Positions 44,281 to 54,869 of a stretch of DNA of 64,000 nt are shown one piece after another. The stretch's first letter is position 1. Every line of letters starts with the position of its first letter. The translations under genes were made by a program, and so were the position numbers. The DNA is from an uncultured Roseobacter sp. (lineage in GTDB: Bacteria; Pseudomonadota; Alphaproteobacteria; Rhodobacterales; Rhodobacteraceae): contig NZ_CANLKW010000001.1 in the NCBI RefSeq assembly GCF_947491795.1, positions 372,001 to 436,000 of the forward strand, in the 5' to 3' direction. The notes under the pieces are model-generated. The model was not told the DNA's origin, did not search any database, and was given only the letters and a program-made list of their open reading frames with translations.

Positions 44281-45755
44281 TGAGTGCTTATGATGCGCTG
44301 ATGGCCTTTACCCGCGAAACAACCGCATTGTCGTCCGTTGCGGGACGTCTGGGATGGGACCAGGAAACCATGATGCCCCGGGGGGCTGCAGATCAACGGG
44401 GCGAGGAGATTGCAGCGCTGGAATCGGTTCTGCACGCGCGGCGCACAGACCCGCGCATGGGCGACTGGCTGGCAGCCGCTGAACAGGAGCAACAGGACGA
44501 CGTCGCGCGCGCCCAGCTGCGCCATATCCGCCGGTCGTATGAGCGCGCGTCCAAAGTACCGGCTGCTCTTGCTGCCGAGATTGCGCGCGTCACATCCGTC
44601 TCCCAGGGGGTCTGGGCCGACGCCCGCGCGCAGAATGATTTTGCCGCTTTTGCGCCGACACTGGAGAATGTCATCCGGCTGCGCAGAGAAGAAGGTGCAG
44701 CACTGGCGCAGGGCGGCGATGTTTATGATGCGTTGTTGTCTGATTATGAACCGGGCACGACCGGTGCGGAGCTGGAGGCGATGTTCGGCGCACTCAGACC
44801 GGAACTCAGCAGTCTGCGGGCGGCGGTTCTGGATGCCGCACCACCCGCGCGGCTGACCGGCAGTTTTGATGAATCCGCGCAGATGCAGCTGACGCACAAG
44901 CTGGCGCTGACCTTTGGCTATGACATGAACCGCGGGCGGGTGGACAAGGCGGTGCATCCTTTCAGCTCTGGCTCAGGCCATGATGTGCGGATCACAACGC
45001 GTACCAGTGAAACGGACCCTTTCAACTGTTTTTATTCCACCATCCACGAAGTGGGTCACGCCTGTTACGAGCAGAACATCAACCCTGACTATCTGCTGAC
45101 GCCTCTGGGGCAGGGCGTATCCATGGGCGTGCACGAAAGCCAGAGCCGAATTTACGAAAACCAGCTGGGGCGCAGCCGCGCTTTCACCGGCTGGCTTTAT
45201 GCCCAGATGCGCGATGCTTTTGGGGATTTCGGCATTCCGGACGAGGACAGCTTTTACGCGACGGTGAACCGCGTGAATGACGGCTACATCCGGACCGAAG
45301 CGGACGAACTGCAGTATAATCTGCATGTTCTGCTCCGCTTTGATCTGGAACGCGCGCTGATTTCTGGGGATCTGACGGTGGGGGATCTGGAAGCGGCCTG
45401 GAACGACCGTTTCGCGGCGGACTTTGGCTTTGCCGTGGATAAACCGTCAAACGGGGTGTTGCAGGATGTGCACTGGTCGGTCGGGCTCTTCGGGTATTTC
45501 CCGACCTACAGCCTGGGCAATGTCTATGCGGGCTGCCTGCACGAGGCTCTGCGGGCATCTGTGCCGGATCTGGATGATCAGCTGGCGCAGGGAGATACCA
45601 CAGCTGCAACCGGCTGGCTGGCCGCCAGTGTTCAGACGCATGGCGGGCTTTTTGAGCCACGCGACGTGATCACCCGCGCCTGCGGTTCAGCCCCGTCCGA
45701 AGCTCCGCTGCTGGCCTACCTCAAGGAGAAGTTCTCGGGCATCTACGGCCTGTGA
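44280..45755 (+). CDS. M32 family metallocarboxypeptidase
   Basis: Zinc carboxypeptidase of the thermostable carboxypeptidase (Taq) type that removes C-terminal residues from peptides in the cytosol. The zinc motif is HEVGH (H256, E257, H260); the third ligand is the glutamate in MGVHESQSR. 491 aa, normal. The start at 44280 is supported by GAGAGGAG upstream and the one-nucleotide overlap with ctaA; an earlier in-frame start would lie in ctaA. The 3' end is 4 bp from the next, convergent gene. Confidence 0.92.
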   Translation: MSAYDALMAFTRETTALSSVAGRLGWDQETMMPRGAADQRGEEIAALESVLHARRTDPRMGDWLAAAEQEQQDDVARAQLRHIRRSYERASKVPAALAAEIARVTSVSQGVWADARAQNDFAAFAPTLENVIRLRREEGAALAQGGDVYDALLSDYEPGTTGAELEAMFGALRPELSSLRAAVLDAAPPARLTGSFDESAQMQLTHKLALTFGYDMNRGRVDKAVHPFSSGSGHDVRITTRTSETDPFNCFYSTIHEVGHACYEQNINPDYLLTPLGQGVSMGVHESQSRIYENQLGRSRAFTGWLYAQMRDAFGDFGIPDEDSFYATVNRVNDGYIRTEADELQYNLHVLLRFDLERALISGDLTVGDLEAAWNDRFAADFGFAVDKPSNGVLQDVHWSVGLFGYFPTYSLGNVYAGCLHEALRASVPDLDDQLAQGDTTAATGWLAASVQTHGGLFEPRDVITRACGSAPSEAPLLAYLKEKFSGIYGL

Positions 45756-45759
45756 CGGA

Positions 45760-46110
45760 TCAGAGAAGCGCCATGCGTTCGGCGCGCTCCTTATCCGGAT
45801 AAGGGCGGTAGAGTGCGAATTCGGCTGTTGCAATCAGGTCGTTCACGGCGCGGTGCATCTGCGCCACGTCGTCGTCATGCTGACCGGTCAGACGGAATGC
45901 GTCGTCCAGTTGTGCCAGGCCCTCCACTTCGATTTCCAGCATGAAATCGCGGTAGCAGTCTGCTGCCAGATTGAGCTTGCGCCGCATCAGCCGCCACGGG
46001 CCGATCACCCCCTTGCTCTGCAGATGTCCCATCCAGTCTTCGAGCGCTTTGGCAAAGAGCAGCGCCTTGGCATCGTCTTTCAGCGTGATCATGCAGCAAT
46101 AAACGTTCAT
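45760..46110 (-). CDS. Conserved small protein (DUF6614-like), function unknown
   Basis: 116-aa soluble protein beginning MNVYCCMITLKDDAKALLFA with conserved features LKDDAKAL, RLMRRKLNLA and EFALYRPYPDKERAERMALL. I recall this pattern from Rhodobacteraceae proteins of DUF6614, but could not check. AAGAGGT lies 7 nt before the ATG at 46110, which decides the start over an in-frame ATG at 46206. The alternating beta-alpha pattern resembles a ferredoxin-like (stress-response dimeric) fold. No function can be assigned. Confidence 0.7.
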   Translation of the reverse strand: MNVYCCMITLKDDAKALLFAKALEDWMGHLQSKGVIGPWRLMRRKLNLAADCYRDFMLEIEVEGLAQLDDAFRLTGQHDDDVAQMHRAVNDLIATAEFALYRPYPDKERAERMALL

Positions 46111-46166
46111 GAGAGTACCTCTTGCGTCACTCCGTTGGAGTGTGCGGCCAAATGCTTGCCGTTGCG

Positions 46167-46700
46167 TTAAGGCGTGGGCAAATTGTGCGGATCGAAGCTG
46201 CACCATTCAGCGGCCTGCGTGAGTGTTTCGCGGAATCCGGAGGCGGAAAACAGTCCATACACCCAGGTTTCGCCGAGCCGGGTGCGGTCCAGCGCGACCG
46301 AGACGCTGTCAGTCGCACCAAGCAGGCTGAGCACCATGTCGGGGACAAAGCCGGCCGTCAATTCTACGACATATCGGCCTTCGCGGTAGTCCTTGAACAT
46401 CTCCTCCCCGAGCCAGATTTCGGCGCCATCCACTTCCAGCAGAACCGCATCATCCTCATCCCAGGGGGCCTCGGTCTCGCCGGGCCAGGCCGTGTATTGA
46501 TAGTGGAAGGCGGCGTTGAAGCCTTCGGGATCAAAGCTGAATATCAGCGTACCCGAGGTGTGCGACGCGGCGCGCTGCGTGTAGACAAAACACTGATTGC
46601 CCATTCTGACAGCGGCCCAGTCACCGGTCTGCGACTGGGTGGCCTTGGCCGACGTGGCACACAGGAAAAATGCCGCGAACGCCAGATATCTGAGTAGCAT
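46167..46700 (-). CDS. Secreted protein of unknown function
   Basis: Signal peptide MLLRYLAFAAFFLCATSAKA, then a mature domain of about 157 aa starting TQSQTGDWAAVRMGNQCFVY. The GDW and single early cysteine, with a second cysteine near the end (AEWCSFDPH), resemble the invasion-associated locus B family, but the match is weak. The ATG at 46700 is supported by GGGAG 9 nt upstream; a GTG at 46727 is the alternative. It lies 87 bp downstream of gyrA on the same strand and may share its transcript. Confidence 0.6.
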   Translation of the reverse strand: MLLRYLAFAAFFLCATSAKATQSQTGDWAAVRMGNQCFVYTQRAASHTSGTLIFSFDPEGFNAAFHYQYTAWPGETEAPWDEDDAVLLEVDGAEIWLGEEMFKDYREGRYVVELTAGFVPDMVLSLLGATDSVSVALDRTRLGETWVYGLFSASGFRETLTQAAEWCSFDPHNLPTP

Positions 46701-46787
46701 GCGGAGGGCTCCCGAAACGATAGACACCGCCTGAGTCTACGCCGCTGCGTTTAACAATCCCTGAAAGACGCGAGGCGCCGACGCGCG

Positions 46788-49538
46788 TTACTCCTCTGCG
46801 CTGTCACCGGTCTCTTCGCCCTGATCCGCAATCCAGGCGACACTGACAACTTCTTCGCCTTTGCCTGTGTCAAAAACCTTGACGCCTCCGGCCGAGCGCG
46901 ACCGGAAGGAGATGCCTTCCACCGGGACGCGGATGGATTGCCCGCGCGATGTAGCCAGCATGATCTGGTCATCCATCTCGACAGGGAAGGAGGCGACCAG
47001 CGCGCCGCCGCGCATGGCTTTGTCCATCGCCTGAACCCCCATGCCGCCGCGCCCGCGCACGGGATAGTCGTGGCTGGAACTGAGCTTGCCCGCGCCCCCT
47101 GCCGTCAGTGTCAGGATCAGGTTTTCTGCCGCAGACATCTCGGCATAGCGTTCGGGGCTGATGGTCGCATTCGCGTCCGTTTCCTCGTCATCAGACACAC
47201 TGTCTGCATCATCGGCCAGCCCTGCCATGGCCCGGCGCATTTTCAGATAGGCGGCGCGCTCGTCCGACGTGGCATCAAAGTGACGGATCACAGACATAGA
47301 AACCACCTTGTCATTGCCGGTCAGCTTCACACCGCGCACGCCGACCGAACTGCGCGAGTTGAAGACCCGCACATCTGTCGACGGAAAGCGTATTGCGCGG
47401 CCCGAGGCCGTGACCAGCATCACATCGTCATCCGGTGATGCAATGCGCGCGTTAATGAGCGTGGTATCTGCGTGATCGTCCTCAAACTTCATGGCGATCT
47501 TGCCATTGGATTTCACGTTGGTGAAATCTGACAGCGCGTTGCGGCGCACGGTTCCGGCGGAGGTTGCAAAGACGATCTGCAGCTCGGACCAGTCCTCTTC
47601 GTCGCGGTCAATGGGCAGAATTGCGGCCACGGATACGCCGGTCGGAATGGGCAGAATATTCACAATGGCCTTGCCCTTGGACGTGCGGCCACCCTGGGGC
47701 AGGCGCCAGGTTTTGAGCTTGTAGGCCATGCCGTCTGTCGTGAAAAACAGCAGCTGCGTATGTGTGTTGGCGACGAAAAGGGTGGTGACCACGTCCTCTT
47801 CCTTGGTCTGCATACCCGCCAGACCTTTGCCGCCCCGGCGCTGACTGCGGAAATCGGCCAGAGGCGTGCGTTTGATATAGCCGCCGGAGGTGACGGTCAC
47901 GACCATATCCTCGCGCGCGATCAGGTCCTCGTCTTCCATGTCGCCGGACCAGTCGACGATTTCCGTGCGGCGCGGTACAGCAAACAGTTCGCGCACTTCG
48001 CGCAGTTCATCCGCGATAATGCCCATGATCCGCTCGCGCGAGCCGAGGATTTCCAGATATTCCTTGATCTTACCGGCCAGCTCTTCCAGCTCGTCAGTCA
48101 CTTCTTTGACACCGATCTGCGTAAGCCGCTGCAGGCGCAGGTCCAGAATGGCCCGGGCCTGCGTTTCGGACAGGTTGTAAGTCCCGTCGTCATTGGCCGT
48201 ATGGGTCGGATCATCAATCAGCGCGATATAGGGCAGGATATCCTGCGCCGGCCAGCGACGCGTCATCAGCTTGCTGCGCGCCTCTGCGGCATCGGCAGAG
48301 GACCGGATGGTTGCGACCACCTCGTCAATGTTCGTGACCGCAACAGCCAGACCGCAAAGGACATGGCTGCGCTCACGCGCCTTGCGCAGGAGATACGCTG
48401 TGCGCCGGGCTACCACGTCTTCGCGGAAATCGATAAAGTAGGTCAGGAACTTGCGCAACGTCAGCTGTTCCGGACGCCCGCCATTCAGCGCCAGCATGTT
48501 GCAGCCAAAATAGGTCTGCATCGGCGTAAAGCGGTAAAGCTGGTTCATCACGACTTCGGCTGTCGCATCACGCTTGAGTTCAACAACCACACGCACGCCG
48601 TTTCGGTCAGATTCGTCCTGAACGTGGGAAATGCCCTCGATCTTTTTCTCGCGTACCTGTTCGGCGATCTTTTCGATCATTGAGGCCTTGTTGACCTGAT
48701 AGGGGATCTCGTCGATCACAATCGCCCAGCGGTCTTTGCGGATTTCCTCTACACGCGTTTTCGCACGTACAATGACCGACCCGCGCCCTTCAAGGTAGGC
48801 TTTGCGCGCGCCCGTGCGGCCCAGCATAATGCCGCCCGTGGGAAAATCGGGGCCCGGCACGTATTCGATCAGCTGCTCCGAGGTAAGGTCCGGCTCGTCA
48901 ATCAGTGCCAGCGTGGCGTCGACGACTTCGCCCAGATTGTGCGGGGGAATATTTGTGGCCATGCCCACCGCGATGCCGCCCGCGCCATTGACCAGCATGT
49001 TCGGAAAGCGGGCAGGGAGCACAGTCGGCTCCTGCTGTTTGCCATCGTAGTTGTCCTGGAAATTGACCGTATCCTTGTCGATATCGGCCAGCAGATAGGC
49101 TGCGGGCTTGTCCATGCGCACTTCGGTGTAGCGCATGGCGGCGGGGTTATCGCCGTCCATCGATCCAAAGTTGCCCTGTCCATCCAGCAGCGGCAGCGAC
49201 ATGGAGAAATCCTGCGCCATCCTGACGAGGGCGTCGTAGATCGCGCTGTCGCCGTGCGGGTGGTACTGACCCATGACATCGCCGACCGGGCGCGCGGATT
49301 TGCGGTATGCCTTGTCGTGGCTGTTGCCTGTCTCGTGCATCGCAAACAGAATGCGCCGGTGCACCGGTTTCAGACCGTCGCGCAGGTCGGGGATGGCCCG
49401 GCTGACGATGACGGACATCGCATAGTCCAGATAGGACGTGCGCATCTCGTGCTCGATCGTGACAGAAGGGCCATCGTATACGGGGCGCTCCGGCACGTTT
49501 TCATCATCGTTTTCAGGGGTTTCTGGTGTATCGCTCAC
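46788..49538 (-). CDS. gyrA: DNA gyrase subunit A
   Basis: Catalytic subunit of the type II topoisomerase that introduces negative supercoils. 916 aa. Catalytic tyrosine Y137 in MRYTEVRM; the quinolone-resistance region reads [10 protein letters not shown], with S98 and D102 equivalent to E. coli S83 and D87, the sensitive-type residues. The GyrA box is [11 protein letters not shown], and a six-bladed C-terminal beta-pinwheel follows. An acidic insert ([16 protein letters not shown]) interrupts the pinwheel, as in related alphaproteobacteria. A good promoter is seen 45 bp upstream. Confidence 0.97.
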   Translation of the reverse strand: MSDTPETPENDDENVPERPVYDGPSVTIEHEMRTSYLDYAMSVIVSRAIPDLRDGLKPVHRRILFAMHETGNSHDKAYRKSARPVGDVMGQYHPHGDSAIYDALVRMAQDFSMSLPLLDGQGNFGSMDGDNPAAMRYTEVRMDKPAAYLLADIDKDTVNFQDNYDGKQQEPTVLPARFPNMLVNGAGGIAVGMATNIPPHNLGEVVDATLALIDEPDLTSEQLIEYVPGPDFPTGGIMLGRTGARKAYLEGRGSVIVRAKTRVEEIRKDRWAIVIDEIPYQVNKASMIEKIAEQVREKKIEGISHVQDESDRNGVRVVVELKRDATAEVVMNQLYRFTPMQTYFGCNMLALNGGRPEQLTLRKFLTYFIDFREDVVARRTAYLLRKARERSHVLCGLAVAVTNIDEVVATIRSSADAAEARSKLMTRRWPAQDILPYIALIDDPTHTANDDGTYNLSETQARAILDLRLQRLTQIGVKEVTDELEELAGKIKEYLEILGSRERIMGIIADELREVRELFAVPRRTEIVDWSGDMEDEDLIAREDMVVTVTSGGYIKRTPLADFRSQRRGGKGLAGMQTKEEDVVTTLFVANTHTQLLFFTTDGMAYKLKTWRLPQGGRTSKGKAIVNILPIPTGVSVAAILPIDRDEEDWSELQIVFATSAGTVRRNALSDFTNVKSNGKIAMKFEDDHADTTLINARIASPDDDVMLVTASGRAIRFPSTDVRVFNSRSSVGVRGVKLTGNDKVVSMSVIRHFDATSDERAAYLKMRRAMAGLADDADSVSDDEETDANATISPERYAEMSAAENLILTLTAGGAGKLSSSHDYPVRGRGGMGVQAMDKAMRGGALVASFPVEMDDQIMLATSRGQSIRVPVEGISFRSRSAGGVKVFDTGKGEEVVSVAWIADQGEETGDSAEE

Positions 49539-49582
49539 GTGAACTGCCCGTTCTTTATGCAGGGTCTATATTTTGTGTATGA

Positions 49583-49612
49583 ATACTAGCAGAGGGGACA
49601 TATAAGGTGCAA
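49583..49612 (-). promoter_or_regulatory. Predicted gyrA promoter
   Basis: TTGCAC (49612-49607), 18-bp spacer, TAGTAT (49588-49583) on the minus strand, about 45 bp before the gyrA ATG. Confidence 0.6.
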
Positions 49613-49730
49613 TGCCTCAGTGCGGCACGCCCTGGCAGCCAACGGCAAAGAGTGATAACATACTGTTTTTATTGAAAAGTAATTTCTTCATGGCATTCTG
49701 CAGGAGAGGAAGCAGAAAAAGGCGCGAAAA

Positions 49731-50000
49731 ATGCCGATGACAGAAACAGAAATGATGCTGAAGGGGTACGGGCTGACCACGGCAGAATTCTTTTACCACA
49801 TGCCCGATTTTACCCATGTCCTGAATACTTTTGTCTGGCAGGATTACGACCTTGCCCCGGACCACCCCAGGCTCTTTCAGTTTGTTGAGTACTGGCAGTC
49901 AGAAATCGATGGGCCGCTGCACTCCGTGCGTTTTACCCACCGTAAAATGATCAGCGCCGGGGAATGGCGCAATGTATCCGGCGAATTCACCCTGCACTGA
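49731..50000 (+). CDS. Usg family protein
   Basis: Small protein of 89 aa matching the Usg family found next to trp or other housekeeping genes in alphaproteobacteria. The motifs LKGYGLTTAEFFYHMPDF, TFVWQDYDLAPDHPRL and EIDGPLHSVRFTH cover almost the whole family pattern. Its biochemical role is unknown. Divergent from gyrA, convergent with the radical SAM gene 20 bp away. An ATG two codons downstream is an alternative start. Confidence 0.88.
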   Translation: MPMTETEMMLKGYGLTTAEFFYHMPDFTHVLNTFVWQDYDLAPDHPRLFQFVEYWQSEIDGPLHSVRFTHRKMISAGEWRNVSGEFTLH

Positions 50001-50020
50001 CGTGCCCGGTCGGCCGCCCG

Positions 50021-50968
50021 TCAGGCCGAACAGCTTGCGCCGCCCAGAACGCAGAATTTCGCACAGTGCGGATGGTTGAGCGCAACGCTCCCCTCTGCAT
50101 CCTCCAGACGAGATCCCAGTTCGAATTCCGCCTCATAGGGCAGGAGCGTACAGGCCAGAACCGCCGGGCGCGCGGCGCCCTTGCGTTTCACCACCATGCG
50201 AGAGGACGCACACATCAGCGCGTCGGGCGATTTGTTCAGAATGCCCCAGCAGGCTGTTGTGATTTCGGGCACTTCGACAGAAGTATCCATCTCGGGGAAA
50301 AGCACCGTCATGCCAGGATCCTGCGCATCGATGTCAAACCCGTGTTCGGCATAGAATGCGGCATATCCGGCACGACTTTCCGCATCGCTGTCGGCCATGA
50401 CGGACCGGCCTGCGACGGCCATGCGGATGCCATTGTCGCGCAGCCACTGCATCCCGCGCAGCGTCTTTTCGAAAGCGCCGGCGCCCCGTTCGGCGTCGTG
50501 CAGGTCCATATCATAGTGATCCACAGAAATACGCAGGGTCAGCTTGCCCGGCCAGTCCGCATTCAGGCGCAACAGACCCTCCTGCATCCCGCGCCGCATC
50601 ATCGGCCGCATCGCGTTGGTCAGGATCAGCACGTCAAACCCCCGCTCCAGCGCTGCCTCTGTCATCGCGATCATTTCAGGGTTCATAAAGGGCTCGCCAC
50701 CGGTAAAGGCAATCTCGCTGACACCCCACGCGCGATCTTCGAGCTGGTCCAGATAGTCACGCACTTCTGCCGCTGTGATATACACCAGCGCATCATTCGA
50801 CGGGCTGCTTTCGATATAGCAGTTCACACATTCGATGTTGCAAAGTGTTCCGGTGTTGAACCAGAGCGTTTTTGGCTGGGTCAGAGAAACACGGGCCCTT
50901 GTTTCTCCTTTTGCGGTTACGTCAGGATCCTGAAACTTGCCTGCGTTGGCCTCTGCGAGATCTTTCAT
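50021..50968 (-). CDS. Radical SAM protein with C-terminal cysteine cluster
   Basis: Radical SAM enzyme. The [4Fe-4S] motif CNIECVNC (C43, C47, C50) sits at an N-terminal TGTLCNIECVNCYIE; FTGGEPFMNPE is the conserved GGEP motif. The C-terminal third has cysteines in TACWGIL, ALMCASS, LACTLLP, HPHCAKFCVLGGASC, consistent with one or two auxiliary clusters of SPASM/Twitch type. 315 aa from the ATG at 50968; a longer ORF reaches 51058. No peptide precursor or obvious substrate gene is adjacent. Function unknown. Confidence 0.78.
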   Translation of the reverse strand: MKDLAEANAGKFQDPDVTAKGETRARVSLTQPKTLWFNTGTLCNIECVNCYIESSPSNDALVYITAAEVRDYLDQLEDRAWGVSEIAFTGGEPFMNPEMIAMTEAALERGFDVLILTNAMRPMMRRGMQEGLLRLNADWPGKLTLRISVDHYDMDLHDAERGAGAFEKTLRGMQWLRDNGIRMAVAGRSVMADSDAESRAGYAAFYAEHGFDIDAQDPGMTVLFPEMDTSVEVPEITTACWGILNKSPDALMCASSRMVVKRKGAARPAVLACTLLPYEAEFELGSRLEDAEGSVALNHPHCAKFCVLGGASCSA

Positions 50969-51062
50969 ACCCTGGGCATGTCCTTTGTCAGTATTTGAGC
51001 GGGAAAATGGGGCAGGGCGTGTATAAAGGCAAGAAAACATCCGCTCCCGGGTGTGCACGCTC

Positions 51063-51090
51063 TTGTGATCAGAATCATTTTGCGTATGTT
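51063..51090 (+). promoter_or_regulatory. Possible zwf promoter
   Basis: TTGTGA (51063-51068), 16-bp spacer, TATGTT (51085-51090), about 50 bp before the zwf ATG. Confidence 0.4.
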
Positions 51091-51140
51091 TGCGCTAACA
51101 AATCCCGGCCCCGACGGGCTTCGAACTCAGGAAAAGTAAT

Positions 51141-52610
51141 ATGGTTTCGCGCGTAATTCCGGTCGAGCCGTTCGACCTTGTGATTTTTGGCGGCACGGGT
51201 GATCTGGCCCGTCGCAAAATCCTGCCGGGCCTCTTCCGGCGGTACTGTGCGGGGCAGATGCCGCCCTCTGCGCGTATCATCGGAGCCGCGCGCAGCGAAA
51301 TGGACCGCGCCGCCTATCAGGAGATGGTTGCCGGCGCGATCCGCGAGTTCGGCGGTGGCCGCGCCTGTGAGGACGGCACACTGGATCAGTTCCTTGACTG
51401 TCTGGACTATGTGGCGATTGATGCCAGAGGAACCGGCGGCTGGGAAACGCTGCGTGACAAGATGTCGGGCAGCGACCGCATTGAGGCCTATTATTTTTCC
51501 GTCGCGCCATCTCTCTTTGGTGATCTTGCCGAACGGCTGCAAAGTTACGGCATGGCAGACGACAAGGCACGCATTGTTGTCGAGAAGCCATTCGGGCGCG
51601 ATCTCGATACCGCAAAAGAGCTCAACGCGACGCTCGCAAAGTACTTCGACGAGCACCAGATTTACCGGATCGACCACTATCTGGGCAAGGAAACTGTTCA
51701 GAACCTCATGGCGATCCGCTTTGGCAATATGCTGTTCGAGCCTCTGTGGAACAGCCAGTTCATTGACCACATCCAGATCACAGTCGCCGAAACCGTCGGC
51801 GTTGGTGGTCGCGGTGAATACTATGACAAATCGGGGGCCATGCGCGACATGGTGCAGAACCACCTGATGCAGCTGTTGTGCCTGATCGCGATGGAGCCAC
51901 CCTCGCGTTTTGATCCTGACGCAGTGCGGGACGAAAAGCTCAAGGTGATCCGCGCGCTGGAACCGGTGGAACCGCACCATATTGTCCGCGGCCAGTACGA
52001 TGCAGCACCCGATGATCCGGAAAACCTGCCCGATTACCGGACTGCTGTGGGCGACCCGCGTTCCAGAACCGAGAGTTTTCTGGCAATGAAAATCCATGTG
52101 GCCAACTGGCGGTGGGCGGGAACACCGATCTATCTGCGCACAGGTAAACGCATGGCAGCGCGCTCAAGCGAAATCTCGGTCATGTTCAAGGACACGCCGC
52201 ATTCGATTTTCGGAGATGAGGCAGGCCGGCACCGGAATGTTCTGTCTATCCGTCTGCAGCCCAACGAAGGCATCACACTGGGGGTCACCATCAAAGAACC
52301 GGGTCCGGGCGGCATGCGCCTGATCGATGTGCCGCTGGATATGACCTTTGCCGACGCGCTTGGTGCGGATGATATTGAAAACGTAGATGCCTATGAGCGG
52401 CTGATCATGGATGTTATACGTGGGAACCAAACATTGTTTATGCGCGGTGACGAGGTCGAGGCCGCATGGGCCTGGACGGATCCGATCATCAATGGCTGGA
52501 CGGCCCGTCATGACGTGCCTAAACCCTATGACCATGCCAGCGCGGGGCCCGATGCGTCCGACCAGCTGATGGCCCGGGAAGGTCGTGCCTGGAGAGAGGT
52601 GACACCATGA
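51141..52610 (+). CDS. zwf: Glucose-6-phosphate 1-dehydrogenase
   Basis: First enzyme of the oxidative pentose phosphate and Entner-Doudoroff routes, producing 6-phosphogluconolactone and NAD(P)H. 489 aa. Nucleotide-binding GGTGDLARRKILPGLF near the N-terminus and the active-site motif RIDHYLGKE; the EKPFGRD segment follows the dinucleotide fold. AGGAAAA precedes the ATG. It overlaps pgl by 4 nt and starts the zwf-pgl-pgi operon. Roseobacters use mainly the Entner-Doudoroff route, so this operon is probably the entry for glucose. Confidence 0.97.
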   Translation: MVSRVIPVEPFDLVIFGGTGDLARRKILPGLFRRYCAGQMPPSARIIGAARSEMDRAAYQEMVAGAIREFGGGRACEDGTLDQFLDCLDYVAIDARGTGGWETLRDKMSGSDRIEAYYFSVAPSLFGDLAERLQSYGMADDKARIVVEKPFGRDLDTAKELNATLAKYFDEHQIYRIDHYLGKETVQNLMAIRFGNMLFEPLWNSQFIDHIQITVAETVGVGGRGEYYDKSGAMRDMVQNHLMQLLCLIAMEPPSRFDPDAVRDEKLKVIRALEPVEPHHIVRGQYDAAPDDPENLPDYRTAVGDPRSRTESFLAMKIHVANWRWAGTPIYLRTGKRMAARSSEISVMFKDTPHSIFGDEAGRHRNVLSIRLQPNEGITLGVTIKEPGPGGMRLIDVPLDMTFADALGADDIENVDAYERLIMDVIRGNQTLFMRGDEVEAAWAWTDPIINGWTARHDVPKPYDHASAGPDASDQLMAREGRAWREVTP

Positions 52611-53278
52611 TTTTCAACGAAAACGCAGACCGTGACATGGCAGTAATGAACGTTGCCCATGCGATCACGAGTGACCTGCGGAAATGTCTGCTGCAGCATG
52701 AAGTTGCCAGTTTTGCCGTGCCAGGCGGCACAACGCCTGGCCCGGTGTTCGACGCGATGAGTACCGTGGATATCGATTGGAGCCGTGTGCACGTCATGCT
52801 GACGGACGAGCGCTGGGTCCCCGAGGATCATCCGCGCTCGAACACGGCGCTGGTCAAAGAACGGCTGCTGACGGGCCGTGCTGCGGCGGCACATTTTTTC
52901 CCGTTCTACCGCGAGGGAATGACTGCAGAAGAAGCAGCCCCGGTTCTGTCGGCTGAAATCGCGTCGCTTGTTCCTGTGTCTGTATTGCTTCTGGGCATGG
53001 GGACCGACATGCATACCGCGTCGCTTTTTCCCGACGCGCCGGGGCTCGACGCGGCACTGGATCGAAATGCGCCGCATCTGGTGGCCATGCAGCCAGACAG
53101 CCAGCCGGAAGCCAGGATTTCACTGAGTGGTCCGCTGCTGGAGGGTGCGATGGACAAACATCTGATCATCTTCGGTGAGGACAAGAAAGAGGCGCTGCAG
53201 CAGGCCATGAAACTGCCGGCCAACAAGGCCCCGGTCAGCGTCGCAATCAAGGGAGGTCAGGTCCATTGGGCAGCCTGA
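52607..53278 (+). CDS. pgl: 6-phosphogluconolactonase
   Basis: Hydrolyses 6-phosphogluconolactone to 6-phosphogluconate. 223 aa of the glucosamine-6-phosphate isomerase-like (DevB/SOL) fold with [33 protein letters not shown] and [18 protein letters not shown]. Stands between zwf and pgi and overlaps both (4 nt and 13 nt). Confidence 0.95.
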   Translation: MIFNENADRDMAVMNVAHAITSDLRKCLLQHEVASFAVPGGTTPGPVFDAMSTVDIDWSRVHVMLTDERWVPEDHPRSNTALVKERLLTGRAAAAHFFPFYREGMTAEEAAPVLSAEIASLVPVSVLLLGMGTDMHTASLFPDAPGLDAALDRNAPHLVAMQPDSQPEARISLSGPLLEGAMDKHLIIFGEDKKEALQQAMKLPANKAPVSVAIKGGQVHWAA

Positions 53279-54867
53279 ACGCAGAATGGGACGCACTGCG
53301 GCGTCTGGGGAACGAACACCGCGACCGGAAAATCCTGTCGCTTTTTGGCGATCCGGAACGCGCGCGGAAATTCACCGCACAGACCGGTGACATGCTTTTT
53401 GATTATTCCAAAACCAACATCGATGCGGGCGTGCGTGACGCACTGATTGCGCTGGCCGTAGCGGCAGGTGTTGCTGAAAAGCGCGACGCCATGTTCAGCG
53501 GTGAGGCCATTAACGACACCGAAGGACGCGCAGTGCTCCACACAGCCCTGCGCAATCTGGACGGCGGTCCGGTCATGGTGGACGGCAAAGACGTGATGCC
53601 CGGTGTTCTGGGAACGCTGGAGCGCATGCGTGCCTATGCGCGCCAGGTACGCGACAGCGACATCACCGACGTGGTCAATATCGGCATCGGCGGGTCTGAT
53701 CTGGGTCCGGCCATGGCGTATCAGGCGCTCAGCCCCTGGGCTGACGGTCCGCGCTGCCATTTTGTGTCCAATGTAGACGGGGCGCACATCGCGGACACAC
53801 TGCGGGGCCTGGATGCGCGGCGCACGCTGGTGATCGTTGCGTCCAAGACCTTTACCACCATCGAAACCATGACCAACGCGCGCACGGCCCGTGCCTGGAT
53901 GGAAGATCACGGCGGTAATCCCGGAGCACAGTTTGCGGCGCTGAGCACTGCCGATCAGCTGACGGCGGATTTCGGCATTCCGGCAGAACGCGTCTTTGGT
54001 TTTGAGGACTGGGTAGGCGGCCGTTATTCGATGTGGGGGCCGATAGGTCTGTCGCTGATGATTGCGGTGGGCCCGGAGGCCTTTGATGCGTTTCTGCGCG
54101 GCGGCCAGGCAATGGACAGACATTTTCAGGCAGCTGAATTTCATGAAAGCCTGCCGGTGCTGCTGGCGCTGACAGGTGTCTGGCATGCCCAGGTCTGCGG
54201 TCATGCCAGCCGTGCGGTGCTGCCCTATGACCAGCGCCTTGCCCGCCTGCCGGATTACTTTCAGCAGCTGGAAATGGAATCAAACGGCAAACGTGTCCGG
54301 ATGGACGGCACAGAGGTCGTGGTCGACAGTGGCCCGGTGGTCTGGGGCGCTGCGGGCACCAACGGTCAGCATGCATTCTATCAGCTGATCCATCAGGGCA
54401 CGCGGGTTATTCCCTGTGAGTTTATGATCGCGGCTCAGGGTCATGAAGACGACCTGAGCCATCACCATCAGCTGCTGGTGGCGAACTGCCTTGCACAATC
54501 AGAGGCCCTGATGCGCGGACGCAGTATTGATGAAGCACGCGCGAAAATGGCGCAAAAGGGATTGAGCGGCGATGAGCTGGAACGCCAGGCCCAGCACCGG
54601 GTGTTTGAAGGAAACAGGCCGTCGGTCACGCTGGCCTACCCGCAGCTTGATCCCTTCACACTGGGCCGGATCGTAGCGCTTTATGAGCACAGGGTCTTTG
54701 TCGAGGGGGTCATTCTCGGCATCAACTCTTTTGATCAGTGGGGCGTCGAACTGGGCAAAGAGCTGGCCACGTCCCTGCAGCCTGTCGTCGAGGGAACCGC
54801 GAGCGCAGAGGGCAAAGACGGTTCAACCGCCGCGCTCGTGGGCTTCATTCAGCGCAACCGGGACTGA
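53266..54867 (+). CDS. pgi: Glucose-6-phosphate isomerase
   Basis: Interconverts glucose 6-phosphate and fructose 6-phosphate. 533 aa with [46 protein letters not shown] and GLSGDE-type C-terminal motifs; [10 protein letters not shown] and [10 protein letters not shown] are near the active site. The start is TTG at 53266, inside pgl, supported by GGGAGG 9 nt upstream. Last gene of the operon; its stop is 2 bp from the convergent thioesterase gene. Confidence 0.95.
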   Translation: MGSLNAEWDALRRLGNEHRDRKILSLFGDPERARKFTAQTGDMLFDYSKTNIDAGVRDALIALAVAAGVAEKRDAMFSGEAINDTEGRAVLHTALRNLDGGPVMVDGKDVMPGVLGTLERMRAYARQVRDSDITDVVNIGIGGSDLGPAMAYQALSPWADGPRCHFVSNVDGAHIADTLRGLDARRTLVIVASKTFTTIETMTNARTARAWMEDHGGNPGAQFAALSTADQLTADFGIPAERVFGFEDWVGGRYSMWGPIGLSLMIAVGPEAFDAFLRGGQAMDRHFQAAEFHESLPVLLALTGVWHAQVCGHASRAVLPYDQRLARLPDYFQQLEMESNGKRVRMDGTEVVVDSGPVVWGAAGTNGQHAFYQLIHQGTRVIPCEFMIAAQGHEDDLSHHHQLLVANCLAQSEALMRGRSIDEARAKMAQKGLSGDELERQAQHRVFEGNRPSVTLAYPQLDPFTLGRIVALYEHRVFVEGVILGINSFDQWGVELGKELATSLQPVVEGTASAEGKDGSTAALVGFIQRNRD

Positions 54868-54869
54868 GA

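Noticed and set aside
49617..49865. 82-codon minus-strand ORF between gyrA and usg
   Set aside because: It overlaps usg antisense and runs through the promoter region; usg has a clear family match.
50966..50978. Four-codon upstream ORF (ATG CCC AGG GTA TGA) overlapping the radical SAM start
   Set aside because: The AAAGGA before it is only 1 nt from its ATG and suits the main start better; too short to support.
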